The translations under genes and the position numbers were made by a program. From positions 859,211-923,210 of the forward strand of contig NW_006768795.1 in NCBI RefSeq assembly GCF_000204055.1: 64,000 bases of DNA. Direction: 5' to 3'. This document shows, one piece after another, positions 24,400 to 35,801 of this stretch (within the stretch, counting starts at the first letter, position 1; each line of letters opens with the position of its first letter). Origin of the DNA: Melampsora larici-populina 98AG31. Lineage: Eukaryota; Basidiomycota; Pucciniomycetes; Pucciniales; Melampsoraceae. The notes under the pieces were generated by a model that was not told the origin of the DNA, made no database searches, and saw nothing but the letters and a program-made list of their open reading frames with translations.

Positions 24400-25985
24400 G
24401 TTCTATGTAAAAAGAGGAAAGAAACCAATGTGTCAAAAAAGGCCAAAATGATATCAAAGTGGGAACGAGATTGAAGAATGAAATGATGAAGACACGCACT
24501 AATTTGTAAAATTAGGCAGGTAAAACAAAAAACAGTGATGATTTTACTAGGTGGTTGTTTGGTAAAGTTGGTAAACAAAAGATTTTGTTTAGATTGATCG
24601 GAACAAGAAACTGTGGAATCAAAAAGCTGATACTGAAGGAAGGAACCACGGAAATTTTCTAAAAACCGCTGTCCTTTATAGCCCAAAGAGGGGTACCAAG
24701 GCGGCAAGACGCAGACAACTGGTGAGTAGTGGTCCTTCCGGGAAACGTGCCGTTTGGATAGATGAAAAACTTCTGTTGAGAGCGCTGCTGAAGAATGCTT
24801 GGCATAAACTACTAAAGATCCCTAGATGGAATCTTCGGTGCGAGAGAGGAGTGGTGTGTCATTCACACGATATGAAAGCATTCGTGTGGAGGCGGAGGCG
24901 AAACCAGTGTTAAACAAAGCAAAGCTGCCTAGATAGAAAGTTCGGTAAATGACTCGAATGAGTTAACTTGGCCTAAGCCAATTGAATCATCTTGTGGGAA
25001 GGAATTGTTCTCCTCACGTGTGCTGCTGTCTTGAATAGTACCTTCAAAGCAATATGATATAGCCGTCGGGCGGAAATAATCCTAATAAGGAAGGCTTGGT
25101 GCTCTTGACGCAGTCAGTGAATCAAAATCGAGACTTCCAGGATGGAATCTTAGGTCGAGAGCAATAAGGTTTGTTGGTTCAAAGATTTAATCAACTTCCT
25201 GGTTGGAATCTTTGGCAGAGAGTAATAAGGTTTGTTTGAAACGGTTTGCGTTCTAGGTTGGAATACGTGGTGGAGAGTGATAAGGTAATAAGGTTGAGTC
25301 AAAACGATGAATGGAACCTTTGGTATCAACAAACGCAACGTTACGTTAGTCAGTGAGTCAAATGACACGACAAATTCATCTCAAAGGAAGCCAAACTGAC
25401 GTCTGAATGTGATCGAATTGGCCGAATCGTAGAACAGTAATTTGAGGTGAAAAGACCAATCGAAAGGTGGTGGTCAGGTTCAAATAGTTGCTTATTGATC
25501 TGGTTGTGGTCTGGTGTGATGGTTTGGTGGTTGAGGTGAGGCTGTCGAAATGAAGGTTGGCAGGAGAAAGGGGAAGAAGCGATAGCTCGAAAGGTTGTAT
25601 CGGATGTGAAAGACGGTCCCCAGTGTTCCGGTAGGTCAAGAGGTCCAGTATTGAGCTTCTGAATGCCTTTGACGTCTTTGTGGAAGGCAGCTGTGAGACA
25701 TAGTGCTGGACAGATATGAGAAAGGGGCATGGTGCGGTCACAGAGATTGTGACGGCCTGAGATATCAAGTTGTTGGTCAAAAACTAGTTTTCACCCAGGT
25801 TTAGGACTTGTGAGTTCTTGCCAGATGTACAGGCTATCAAAAAAAAAACCGAAGATTCACGGAAGCGCTGTAGGATTTGTTAAGGTCAAACTTGCGTTAC
25901 CCTTGACCTTAGCTTAACGCAGCTCTTGGGCTGACCCGGTCGGTCGAGTCATGACCTCCATCCCGATTTCGACCGTTTGTCTTAG
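24400..25985. other. Upstream region of member A with degenerate repeats
   Basis: No convincing gene. From about 24820 to 25290 a motif like TGGAATCTTTGGTCGAGAG followed by AATAAGGTTTGTT recurs several times, imperfectly, at roughly 60-100 bp. At 25860-25882 is the reverse copy of the ACAGCGCTTCCGTGAATCTT core seen at 12698. A 134-codon antisense frame at 25376-25780 has no recognisable motif. Confidence 0.45.
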
Positions 25986-26164
25986 TACGGTGTACGTATA
26001 GACTCATACTGACATATAAACATGACATGGATAAAACATGTAATTTTTCCATGTCATGTTTGGTTGAAATTCATCCCCAAGCCAAATACCGTACGACACA
26101 ACTCATACTGACACACATCAACATGGATTTTTGTTTTCCAAATCCCGTGTCGTAACATGAGTCA
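25986..26164 (+). repeat. Left terminal inverted repeat of the 6-bp-TSD element
   Basis: Begins TACGGTGTACGTATAG and ends at ...TAACATGAGTCA. It pairs with 28081-28259 on the opposite strand. Confidence 0.93.
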
Positions 26165-28080
26165 TGGCGGATGGTCTGACGGCCGACAAGTGTCATACCG
26201 ACAAACAACATGACACCATATCACATCTAATAGCTTTGCCCGATTCACCACCGGAGTGTTAAATCACATTGTGCTAAACAGCATTCAGCCAAACTGTAGT
26301 TCATATTTGAAATTTGAAATCCGAAAGAAAGTTCTTAAACCGAGCTCTGGTCTAAAGTACCTTTTAAACCATCAACCCTTCCCACCTACCAACTCCAACA
26401 TTCCATCTTTCACTTTTGTTTCTTTGGGTAAGTATTTCAACTCCTTCTATCTTTGCAGTACTCACAATATTCAACTTGGAACTTATTGATTTGCCATCAA
26501 AAGTACCTTTCTTTTCTGTTCAATTAATGAACTGTTCTCTTGCTCAGGTTTAGATTCCATTCCTCTTCTCAGTCCCACCCCCTTTCAATCCATTTGTTAT
26601 TTCCTAAGAAACAAGTCTTCAACATTTTACTAATGATTACTTTGACATTGGTTTAATGTTTTTTAGTGATTAGGCACAAAATTGATCTTATATTCAATCG
26701 ATCCTTTCCATTTGATTGAATCATAATCAATCATTTTTCCCCTCCAATTCAATCGAAATCAATCGTTTCAATCCAAATCAATCAAGATCAATCATCTCCA
26801 TCTGATTCAATCAAGATTGATCATCTCCATCTGATTCAATCAAGATCAATCTTCTTCATCTGATTCACCTGAAATCAATCATATCAACAGTTCATCATTG
26901 AATCTTTCATTTGTAATCAAAACAAGCAATCTCATCTAAGTCAACTCAAAACAAACCATTTCAACTTCTTGAAAGTAATTCAACTTGCTGATTTTTAGAT
27001 TTGTCTATTTAAAACATGGTAATGATGTGAGATGAAACTTACTTTTTTTTCCATGATGGTCAGATAGCAGTCTACACAGAAGTCTCACAGGCCAATTTGA
27101 TAGGGGATAGAATTGTATCTTGCATGTTCATTCTTCACTATGTGAATGCGGAACTACTTGATGTCACCAATGCTATTCCTCTATCAAATTGGTTTTGGAT
27201 CATGATGATCTATGGTCACTGCTGAGGTTCAACTGTACTTGTCCTCCCCAAGGCTGGGTTGGCTTCACGCACCAGATTCTTGTGGGTAGGGTTTGACACA
27301 GACCTTATGCAAGCCTAGTCATCATTATCCAAGTGTGGGATGGACGCTGAAAGTGGGTTGCTGTCTGACCATAAGGAATCTTTAACTGATATTCTTTTAA
27401 TTGGTTTGGTATTAGTGGTAAGAAGAAGTATAGATCTCCATCACAGAAATGTGTTTAAAAGGAAATGTGATATGATAAAAAATAAGAAGCAGAAGGATGG
27501 GATGGAAGCATTCAAAGCAAGATTAAAATCTTTGTCATTTGACTTAATTCATGTATTTTCTGATCTTTATAAAAATTTGGCTCCTTTTTTCAAATTATGA
27601 ATCAGTATTGTTTTTTTCATATACTTCAAGGTATACTTGTGGTTGAGATGCATACAAAATATGAGTTTTCAAATAAAAATGTGTAAGATATTGACGGTAA
27701 AGTACCAAAAACATTGAGATCTTTTCCTTCAAAGAGAATGCCATCCCAGTTGTGATCCAACAAAGCATTACACATAAAACAAAATGCAACCCATATGTTA
27801 AAGTACACATATGAGCATCTCTTCAATTGATTTGCCATCATGGAAGTGTTTGCTAATGGCATTACGTCTTTCAAGGTGATCCTTGCAAACAGGTGGCTTG
27901 GTGTTGTTGTGATCCAAAAGAGCTAGGATTGAGTGTTTAATTTTTTTTAAAACTCTTGATTGCAGAGAAAAATACATCAAAAATCGGATAGTCCAATCCG
28001 AATGCAATATTTTGGAGAAATTTACATTTGGTGTCATGTTGTGTCAGTATGACACTTCCCGGACGGTACAATGTACGAGA

Positions 28081-28259
28081 TGACTCATGTTACGACACGG
28101 GATTTGGAAAACAAAAATCCATGTTGATGTGTGTCAGTATGAGTCGTGTCGTACGGTATTTGGCTCGGGGGTGAATTTCGACCAAACATGACATGGAAAA
28201 ATTACATGTTTTATCCATGTCATGTTTATATGTCAGTATGAGTCTATACGTACACCGTA
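28081..28259 (-). repeat. Right terminal inverted repeat of the 6-bp-TSD element
   Basis: Reverse complement of 25986-26164 with about four substitutions. Immediately followed by TCTTAG. Confidence 0.93.
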
Positions 28260-28265
28260 TCTTAG

Positions 28266-29023
28266 AGCACCATATCGCTTGCCTCAGCGGGAAAACGTGA
28301 AGAATAAGTCAGATATCTTTTCTTGCGCAACAACTCTGTAGCCACTTCACAAATCACTCGTATCTAGCCCGCAAACGAAGTAGCACGTTCAATCTCGCCG
28401 CGCAACGTCTTTCACTAGGCGAGGACACTCTTGACTTCCAAGGACTGTACATCCCCTTGTCCTTCGCTTCTAGAGTCTACATACTCTCTCTCTCTCCCTG
28501 GTTCACCGGATCACGTCTGACGCCGAGGCATTGAAATCTGTAAAATATCCCAACAGTTATTGTACAAATCCAGTCAAAAAGGGAAATGGTGATCTGGCTT
28601 CCTTCACCAACTCTCCGTGGATTTTCCATGTGTATCTATTTCTCTCTGTGTGTTTTGACTTTAAGGCTGTATGAGCTGTGCTTTGTTTTCTTCATGTTTC
28701 TGATCACAAAGGACATCCTTTCAAGTGGAAAAAAAAATCAAGCGAAGGACTACATAGAAGTATCGTATTCTACCCTACCAAACTCGCGATCAATCCAACA
28801 TTTTAACCAAACTAAGAAAGGACCAAGTCGAGAAAGACTTTGACGAACATTTGCTAGGGAAGGTCAGAAGACGGATCGCCGCTTTTTTTCAAGAAGGGCT
28901 GAATATTGAACTACCTACCAATTCCGAAGTTACAAAAGGTTATAAAACCTCACCACAATATCACTTTTTTCAGATCCTTACTCCACATCTCTCATTCACG
29001 ATCAATCACAGAAATCCAAAGAG
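28266..29023. other. Intergenic, no gene seen
   Basis: Lies between the inverted-repeat element and the membrane-protein gene. No frame with a recognisable motif. The last 200 bases should include the 5' leader of the gene at 29024, but I see no defined promoter element. Confidence 0.4.
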
Positions 29024-31961
29024 ATGCACACATCTGATTTACGATTTGACCTTGATGGACCGGAAGTATGCCAAGATCTCGTGATCAGTCCACCTTTATG
29101 CTCAGACAGCTCTTCAAAGACTCTAATTCAAAATGAAAGTTCGATAATACCGGGAAAAGAGTCAGGTGAATGTGGCAGTAGACTTGAAGAAGGATATCTA
29201 AATTCATACTCAAACGCAACCTGTGGTACGATTTCAAATGAATCATGTGGAAATTTCGAACCAATTGATTGGCCAAACTTAATCCTCTTGACTGTGATCA
29301 TGGGAGGTTCTTGGGCATTTGGTCGGTATTTACCTGAACCTTGGGCTAATGGTCAAAGTATCAGTTGGGCAAGGATTTATGTAGGACTTATTGGGATCAT
29401 CATTGGAACTACTACGGGGTATGTTTTGTTGGTTAGGATTGGAAAGAAAGTTTACAATGCAGTTGTGTTTTCGACTTTGATTCATAGTGATGTGGCATTG
29501 AATGGTTAGTTTTCATTGGAAATCAATTCTTACCTTTCTAGATTTCTTTAGCAGATAACTTGGCTCTACCTCATGTCTTTTGTCATTTTTGCTTACTTCA
29601 TGATTCAATTGCAAAAACTGACTACATTGATTTCCTTTGGTCTCACTCTCCAATTTGAATCCGCGTCAAAAGAGCTAGATAGGTTTGCAGAACCTGGTCC
29701 GATTTCAGCACTGCAACTTTTAAGATTCAGATTCTTATCAGATTCAATGAGTCGTTCAAAGAGACCATACGATAAAAGACCATGGTCGATTTACATTTTA
29801 TATTTCTTATTGATCGTCACATTTTCCCAAGCTGGTTCATTCCTTTATGGTCGCACGGTGTTGATTTCTTCGATCACACAACCACAAGTAAGTTCTAAAA
29901 ATCTGACGATCATAATGGATTCTTCTCTGTTACTGACTTTTGTCATTTTTCTCTCACAATCAATTGATCGTGGTATATCAAATTTCAAGTTGGAAAAATA
30001 TCACTTACTTCCCGTGTTAGGAGGTTTATCAGCAAAAGATATCAAGTATGCGAAAGATATGACCACCTCTTTTACAGATGGATCTAAATGGACAGTATCA
30101 TCACTATCATCTTTAATTACTCCAAGCACATCAAACTTACCTTTCATCTCAAACAAAACCGGTACCAAAACTTCCATAACGTTTACTCAAGCTTCATCTG
30201 AATATTTTTCTTTGAATCCAACCACAGTTGGACCTGCATCAAATCTTTGGAAAGCTTTTGAAAATCAAATCAGTTATAATCTTAATTCAAATTCTAATCA
30301 TAATCTTAGTCAAGATTTCAGTTTAGGTGAAAATCTTTTAGGTCAAGAAAGCTTTGGAGAAACAGGTTTGAAATCTGTTTTGATTGAATATCCATTATGG
30401 GGATCAAGAGTTTCGTGTAAAACCATTGATGAAGGTCAAATACCTAGTCAACTGATATCAAGACCGTCAAGTACAGGTTCTATTCCGGATTATTTCATGG
30501 TGGTTGCTAATCAGACTATCAAGGAGTTGCTGGATCAAGTTGAGGGTGATCCTGAATTGGTCAATTCGAATGTGCTATTTAATCCTACGGCGAATTCTAG
30601 TGATTTAACCCCGGGACAGGTCGTGATTGGTAAGCTTCAATACTCTTGGTTCAATCCGATCATCTCATATCACTTCTGCAAATTGATATCTGGATCTTTT
30701 TCGTTGTTGATTCCATTGATAGGTCCATGGACTGAGTGAGTACAAAAGATATACCCCCGATTCTAAAAAAATTTGACAAGGCAGAAAATTACACGATGTA
30801 ACTAACATTACGATTTGCTTGTGTGATTTCAAACAAACAGTGATGGAGTTGCACTTTCATTTCAATCATTCATGTTAGATAATGGAACCACAGGACAAGG
30901 AGCCACAGCAATAGACTTTATTCTGATTAGGCTTAATACGAGTTATATCAACAGCTCTCAAAGTGGTCCATTAGATTACGAATTTGAAACTACTACATCT
31001 TTATCTGATTCTTTAGTAGGTATTGATGGTGCAATCTGTATAACCAAAGTTTCACCGTGAGTCGAACGTTTGAATTCGTGAATCAACAAACAATTATTGA
31101 TTGAATTTATTTGAAAATAGGTATCTTGTTAGAGCTGTTGATTCGAATGGTTTAGTAGCTTTGAAAGAAATCATATCAGAAGGAAATAACATTGATCAAA
31201 GAATAACTAACATTCATGAAGAAATCGAACCTGAACTCTTAACGACTTTTGATAATGTTGAAGATGAAATCACTTCAACCGGAAAAGAAACCGTATTCCT
31301 CAACGCTTTTTTAAATTCTCGTAACCAATTAAAAAAAGATAACAGTAGAGTAAGTCTTCGCGAATCATTTTATTCTTCTTTCATCGATTGATCATCACTG
31401 ATTTTTGATGGGTGGTCTTAGGATGAACCATATGTTCCAAATCCAACATTAGTTCAAATGTCTACCATCAATAAACAATCTATCATTCCTACTTTAGCTT
31501 ATGGAAAATTAAATTCAACACGTACAGAGATGGTCATCAGATCTACAAACAGTCGATATTTTCAATGGTATCTAGTAGGACAAACCAGAATCTTTGGTCA
31601 TGCTTATGTTTACAGATCTGTTGCTGTTGTGAAAGTTAACATTCTGTGGTTCACAATTCTAATGATCACTCTTTGTGAGTTTATTTTTACCTATTTTTTG
31701 AAATAAGTTTTTTTGATTTTGTTTCTTTGATTGATTTTCTTTTGAATAGATTTCTTGGGTTTATTAGGAATCTTAGGTTCTCCTAAATTACCTCTCAATT
31801 TACCTTCTCAAGAAATTAGAGTTTCTACTTGGTTATCTAACTTTTCAGATCAAGTGATTCTTAATAATTCTTCTTCTGAGAAAATCGATTCGATCGATCA
31901 ATCTGTTGGTAATCATCATCATCATATTACAATTCGGTATAGAGATCCAAAAAACAATTAA
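29024..31961 (+). CDS. Polytopic membrane protein of unknown function
   Basis: Multi-exon gene; start at 29024 (MHTSDLRFDLDGPEV). Exon 1 encodes an acidic N-terminus and two hydrophobic segments (LILLTVIMGGSWAFG; YVGLIGIIIGTTTGYVLL). The next exon adds segments such as YLMSFVIFAYFMI and IYILYFLLIVTFSQAGSFL. A long loop follows, rich in Asn-x-Ser/Thr glycosylation sequons (NKTG, NLSQ, NQTI, NSSD) with a few Cys, suggesting an extracytoplasmic domain. Further exons (from about 30840, 31120 and 31422) lead to a last hydrophobic stretch, VVKVNILWFTILMITL then FLGLLGILGS, and the end YRDPKNN at 31961. Introns at about 30738-30840, 31058-31120, 31350-31421 and 31675-31749 have clear GT/AG ends; the first donor (about 29491 or 29505) is unsettled. 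Architecture looks like the large family of rust and basidiomycete membrane proteins without assigned role; I cannot name it. Confidence 0.75.
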
Positions 31962-33840
31962 GAAATTATGTGGAAGACTTGGTTTGTGGAAGTGGTTTTT
32001 ATGAGATTTTTGTTGTGATGTAGTTTATTTTTGCGTTTGTTTTGTAAGTAAGATCTTGACTTGAAGTCCAAAGTAGATTATCATTTTTTTGCACAAATTC
32101 ATGTATATACTGTTGATTGTTTAAAAGAAGCCCCATTATGATTTATCAAAACTTTTATACAAAGAAGCATACAATTTGAGGTTTTCAGTTTGAAAACAGG
32201 AAGCGGTGTGTACGGAGGCGGTGAGCTGGAAGCGGAGTCAGCGCCATCAGAGAAAAGTTCGATGCATTTTACAAAACAACTGATCTAGATCTTTTGCCAG
32301 GCATTTATAAGGGCCCAAAGATTTTAACAAAGAGATCTCAAACCATCAGGCTCTATTTCTTAACCCAACAGCAACAATAACCAAACTGATCACCACACGA
32401 ATCAAATCCATACGCACAACTGAGTAAATCCAAAGTGTACCAAGAGCTAGAGTTCGTTTCATCACCAATAGATAAGAATATCTATTCGTGAAGAAAACCA
32501 TATAAGATCTACCAATGGCTGATAAACAGAAAAGGGTGAAGTGAGTGAAGCAGTTCTTAGAGTAATGAAAGTTGAGCGATAAAACTGTCAGTGTTCATCA
32601 CTAGAGAAGAAAGATGAGATGATGTAGAAAAAATGAAGGTCTGGGAGATTAAGTTTTCTAATGATGTGATCAGCACGAGTAAAGAAAAGATGAGAACAAG
32701 TTCTAGACGAAACAAATTAACGAAAACACTTGAACTTGAAGCAAAATGACGAGAGAAGAGGAGACCCCACCTGACGTCGTGTCACCAGGAAATAGAGTCG
32801 AACAGCAGGACAAGTTGGAAACACCCTACAAAACAACTTCTAACCGTGAGGTGGTTGTAAAGGTTTGGCAAACTTTGTGAAGAATAAGAAATACAAGGGA
32901 GAAAGCAAGAATCAGCAAATTCAACTTCTTACTTGAACAGCCACAATGTGATGGATAGATCAAGAGGTGGTAGTCCCCAGCCACATCGACCCTTCAAGTT
33001 CCATCAACAAAACCCAAAAGCCGTATTCTCGAACCGCGCAAGTACGTATGTATAACGCCTGTCTTCCCCAAACCAAGCTTAAAGATTCTTTGATGCTTTC
33101 GCGAACGGTCTTACGAAGAATCTAAAAAGAGAAGGCGCCGTGACTCAGCCTCCCGGATCCAAAGAACACTGAGGTCCTTTGACATTCAAAGCAAACATTT
33201 CACATGTCTCATAAACCGCGGTCAAAACTTTCCGACAAATCTAGTCTCAGGTAAATCACCTCACGTATCTGCGCTTGCCAATCGTGTTAGTCTTTTAGCT
33301 CCAGAGACTAAAGCCGAGAGGAGGATGTGACCGTGTTGGAAGAGGGGCTTAGTTAAGCTTACTGAATAGCTCGATGGAAAAAGCTTGAGGTAAGGGTGCT
33401 CAAGTTGATTTTTTCGCTGTTTTTATCGTAAAGAAATTCCCGGCATCGTGTTGAAGTCAAATAGATGCATGATGATGAGGTATGGATCGACTTTGGGATA
33501 GACAATGATCTTGTATTGATGATCATATATCAATGTTCTCTAGAAATCAATCTGACGACAAATCCTGAGCGCTGGAGATTTGTAGAGTAGGGATGACATT
33601 ATTATACAAAAGTTTGAACCTTTTATTTTGTTGTGAATTCTTCAAGTTATATTCTGGCGGTGTTGAACCACTTCTGAAGATCGAAATCCTAAAAGGAAAC
33701 TTGCTGAACTGTTTGTTATTTCTTTTGAAGACTATCAACCAAGTGAATCAAGAGATACACAGTGACGGTCCAGCATATTTCCATGGATACTATTGCTGTG
33801 TTATGTGGCGCAAGAATGGAAGAGATTGCCTATGTACATA
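31962..33840. other. Intergenic, no gene seen
   Basis: About 1.9 kb, purine-rich on the plus strand from 32160 to 33300, with no long frame on either strand and no repeat or terminal structure that I can identify. An untranslated or RNA gene cannot be excluded. Confidence 0.4.
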
Positions 33841-33942
33841 CAGCTACTAAAAAAATTATCGGTAAATTTCCCATATTTTGTTGCACAGGGTTTTAACTAC
33901 AAAACGGACAAAACCACAGGATGACCCTGAGAGACCTGTAAA
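33841..33942 (+). repeat. 102-bp dispersed repeat R1, left copy
   Basis: Matches the reverse complement of 56729-56830 at 101 of 102 bases (CAGCTACTAA versus CAGCTGCTAA). It includes TTGCACAGGGTTTTAACTAC and CCCTGAGAGACCTGTAAA. The boundaries are sharp on both sides. No terminal repeats or gene are attached. Confidence 0.93.
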
Positions 33943-34569
33943 GTCCTGTCAAACCTTCTCTCTCCCCACCCATGACAGACAGGTTCTAGAACATGTCAGC
34001 ATCACGACCGTAGAAGAGGACCGAGGTCCCCTTATCTAAAAGGGACCGAGGTTCCCTTATCCTTATCTCTGGACCGAGGTCTCCGTATCTTCTTCTCCTG
34101 AACCATATTTACATAAATTCCCCATTTCACTCAACCTTTCGATTGCCATCGAACTTTCGAACTTCCACCCAAGACCTCAAGAACACGCCTTTCGATTCGA
34201 AAAACTCATTAACGTTAGATCCATTCAGTACAACTACGGAGCATCGGCCGGTAATTTCACTGTTCAACACCACCTCGCTTTCAATCACATCAATCGCATC
34301 ACTTCTTTCGATTTCACACCGGTGCAATTGCATCAAACAACACTGTCACTGGGAGGCTCAGCCGGGAAACGCACCGTTCAAGACACTTCAATTGCAACGT
34401 CGATTTCATTAGAACAACAAACTCATTCGTACATCCTTTCAGTAAGCTTACGCAGCTTCAGCCGGCAATCTCACAATCTCACCGTTCAAGGCCTCCACTT
34501 CTATTGCAACACATCCTTCTTGCAATTAACGCTTATTTTGATTCAAACTCATATCTCGATCTAAGCGCT

Positions 34570-34830
34570 TCTTTCGAGCGATTCAAGCACTTCTTTTGAT
34601 TCGAGTCAATCGAGCACAAGCACATCTGTTGAATCCAGCACGTCTTTCGAGTCAAGAACTTCTTTCGAATCAAGCAACTCGTCTTATTGGATTCAATAGC
34701 CAAGCACTTCTTTTGATTCGAGTCAATCGAGCACAAGCACATCTGTCGAATCAAGCACTTCTTTCGAGTCAAGATCTTCTTTCGAGCCAAGCAAGTCTTC
34801 TGATTTGTCTCAATTAACGCTTATTTATTT
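34570..34830 (+). repeat. Ser/Thr-rich repeat region, possibly former coding sequence
   Basis: Two near copies (about 34583-34650 and 34697-34764) of a sequence translating in one frame as STSFDSSQSSTSTSVESSTS, followed by SFESR units. A TAG separates the two halves. The pattern suggests a low-complexity protein segment that has lost its frame, or a minisatellite. It lies 1 kb upstream of family member B. The surrounding 33943-35801 region has no other supported gene. Confidence 0.5.
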
Positions 34831-35801
34831 TGATTCAACCTCGTCATACAATTCTTTGGAACCTTTTGATTCCATCTTCAGGAAGTTCATACCAAAGAGA
34901 TATTCGATATCAATTCAATGTGATCATAAATTCATACCAAAGATAATTTCTAGCTAGCTTCACACGCAGTCTCGAGCTAGCCAATCAATTTGACATTGCT
35001 TGGCAATCTTTGCCAACCGGAAACAATTTTGATCAACGCTTCACCTCTTTGATTCCATCCACTTAGCGGCCAAAGAGTGGCTACGGCTGCCTATAAAAGC
35101 CTTCCTATCACCCCACCTGCACCCATTCCTCAAGCTACTTTCCGCTGTCGATTTGATTTATTCAAAGTCTTTGTGTTCCAACTTCTTCCGACTCACATAA
35201 CCTTCGTGATTCCAGTCTTACAGCCCTTCTTAGAAATAATGGTTTTTTTTTTTTTTTTCACTCCCAGATTTTACTCGGTTTCTGCCGTCTCATTCCTTGA
35301 GACTTTTAGACTGAGGAGTGGGTGGTGATCTCATATTTCTCCTGCACATCCATCTTTTAACCACTATTCCTAATCGCAAATCCCTCGTTCGACAATCACG
35401 ACCTCACCACCCACTGCACTCGTGATGAACTCACCTGCCGGACGGAGTCACGGCAGCCGAAAGTGCCATGACTCCGTTTTTCTTTGGAGCCCTTCGACCA
35501 CCACGAAATCGACCAAGATATCACTTCATCCCCTTTCACCTCGAGTTCTTTCATTCCACTTGTTTATCACCACGCCTTCAACTTGGTACTCTTTTTCTTT
35601 TGTTAAAAGTTTTCAATTCTTTCCGAGCCTATCATCTCACGTTTGATTCTCCCATTTTCTTTAGTGTTTTTCGTCGTCTTAGTGCGTCCATCGTCAACTA
35701 CCATTTGAAAACGCCCTTTCGATTCAAAGCTCCAATCGGTCAGTGAGCCCATATTGTTGTGGATTGTTCACATGCTTATCTTTCATTCATCTGGGTCAGA
35801 A

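Larger units (their letters stand above)
25986..28259. mobile_element. 2274-bp DNA element with 179-bp TIRs and 6-bp target duplication
   Basis: Terminal inverted repeats 25986-26164 and 28081-28259 are both 179 bp, with about four mismatches and no indels, beginning TACGGTGTACGTATAGACTC. Weaker similarity continues inward for some 60 bp. TCTTAG flanks both ends (25980-25985 and 28260-28265). The TIRs contain repeated subunits ACTCATACTGACAYAYA followed by ACATGACATGG or ACATGG. The interior has a minisatellite (about 26690-26880, units near ATCATCTCCATCTGATTCAA) and only short frames (86 codons at 27340-27600; two overlapping minus-strand frames at 27626-28037) without recognisable transposase motifs. 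It is probably a non-autonomous element. A 6-bp duplication is uncommon and does not fit Tc1, hAT, MULE, PIF or CACTA. Confidence 0.9.

Noticed and set aside
25376..25780. 134-codon minus-strand frame near member A
   Set aside because: No motif, overlaps another frame in a different phase, and lies among degenerate repeats.
34533..34817. Arg/Lys/Cys-rich frames on both strands (for example CLCSIDSNQKKCL)
   Set aside because: These are translations of the Ser/Thr repeat region in wrong frames.
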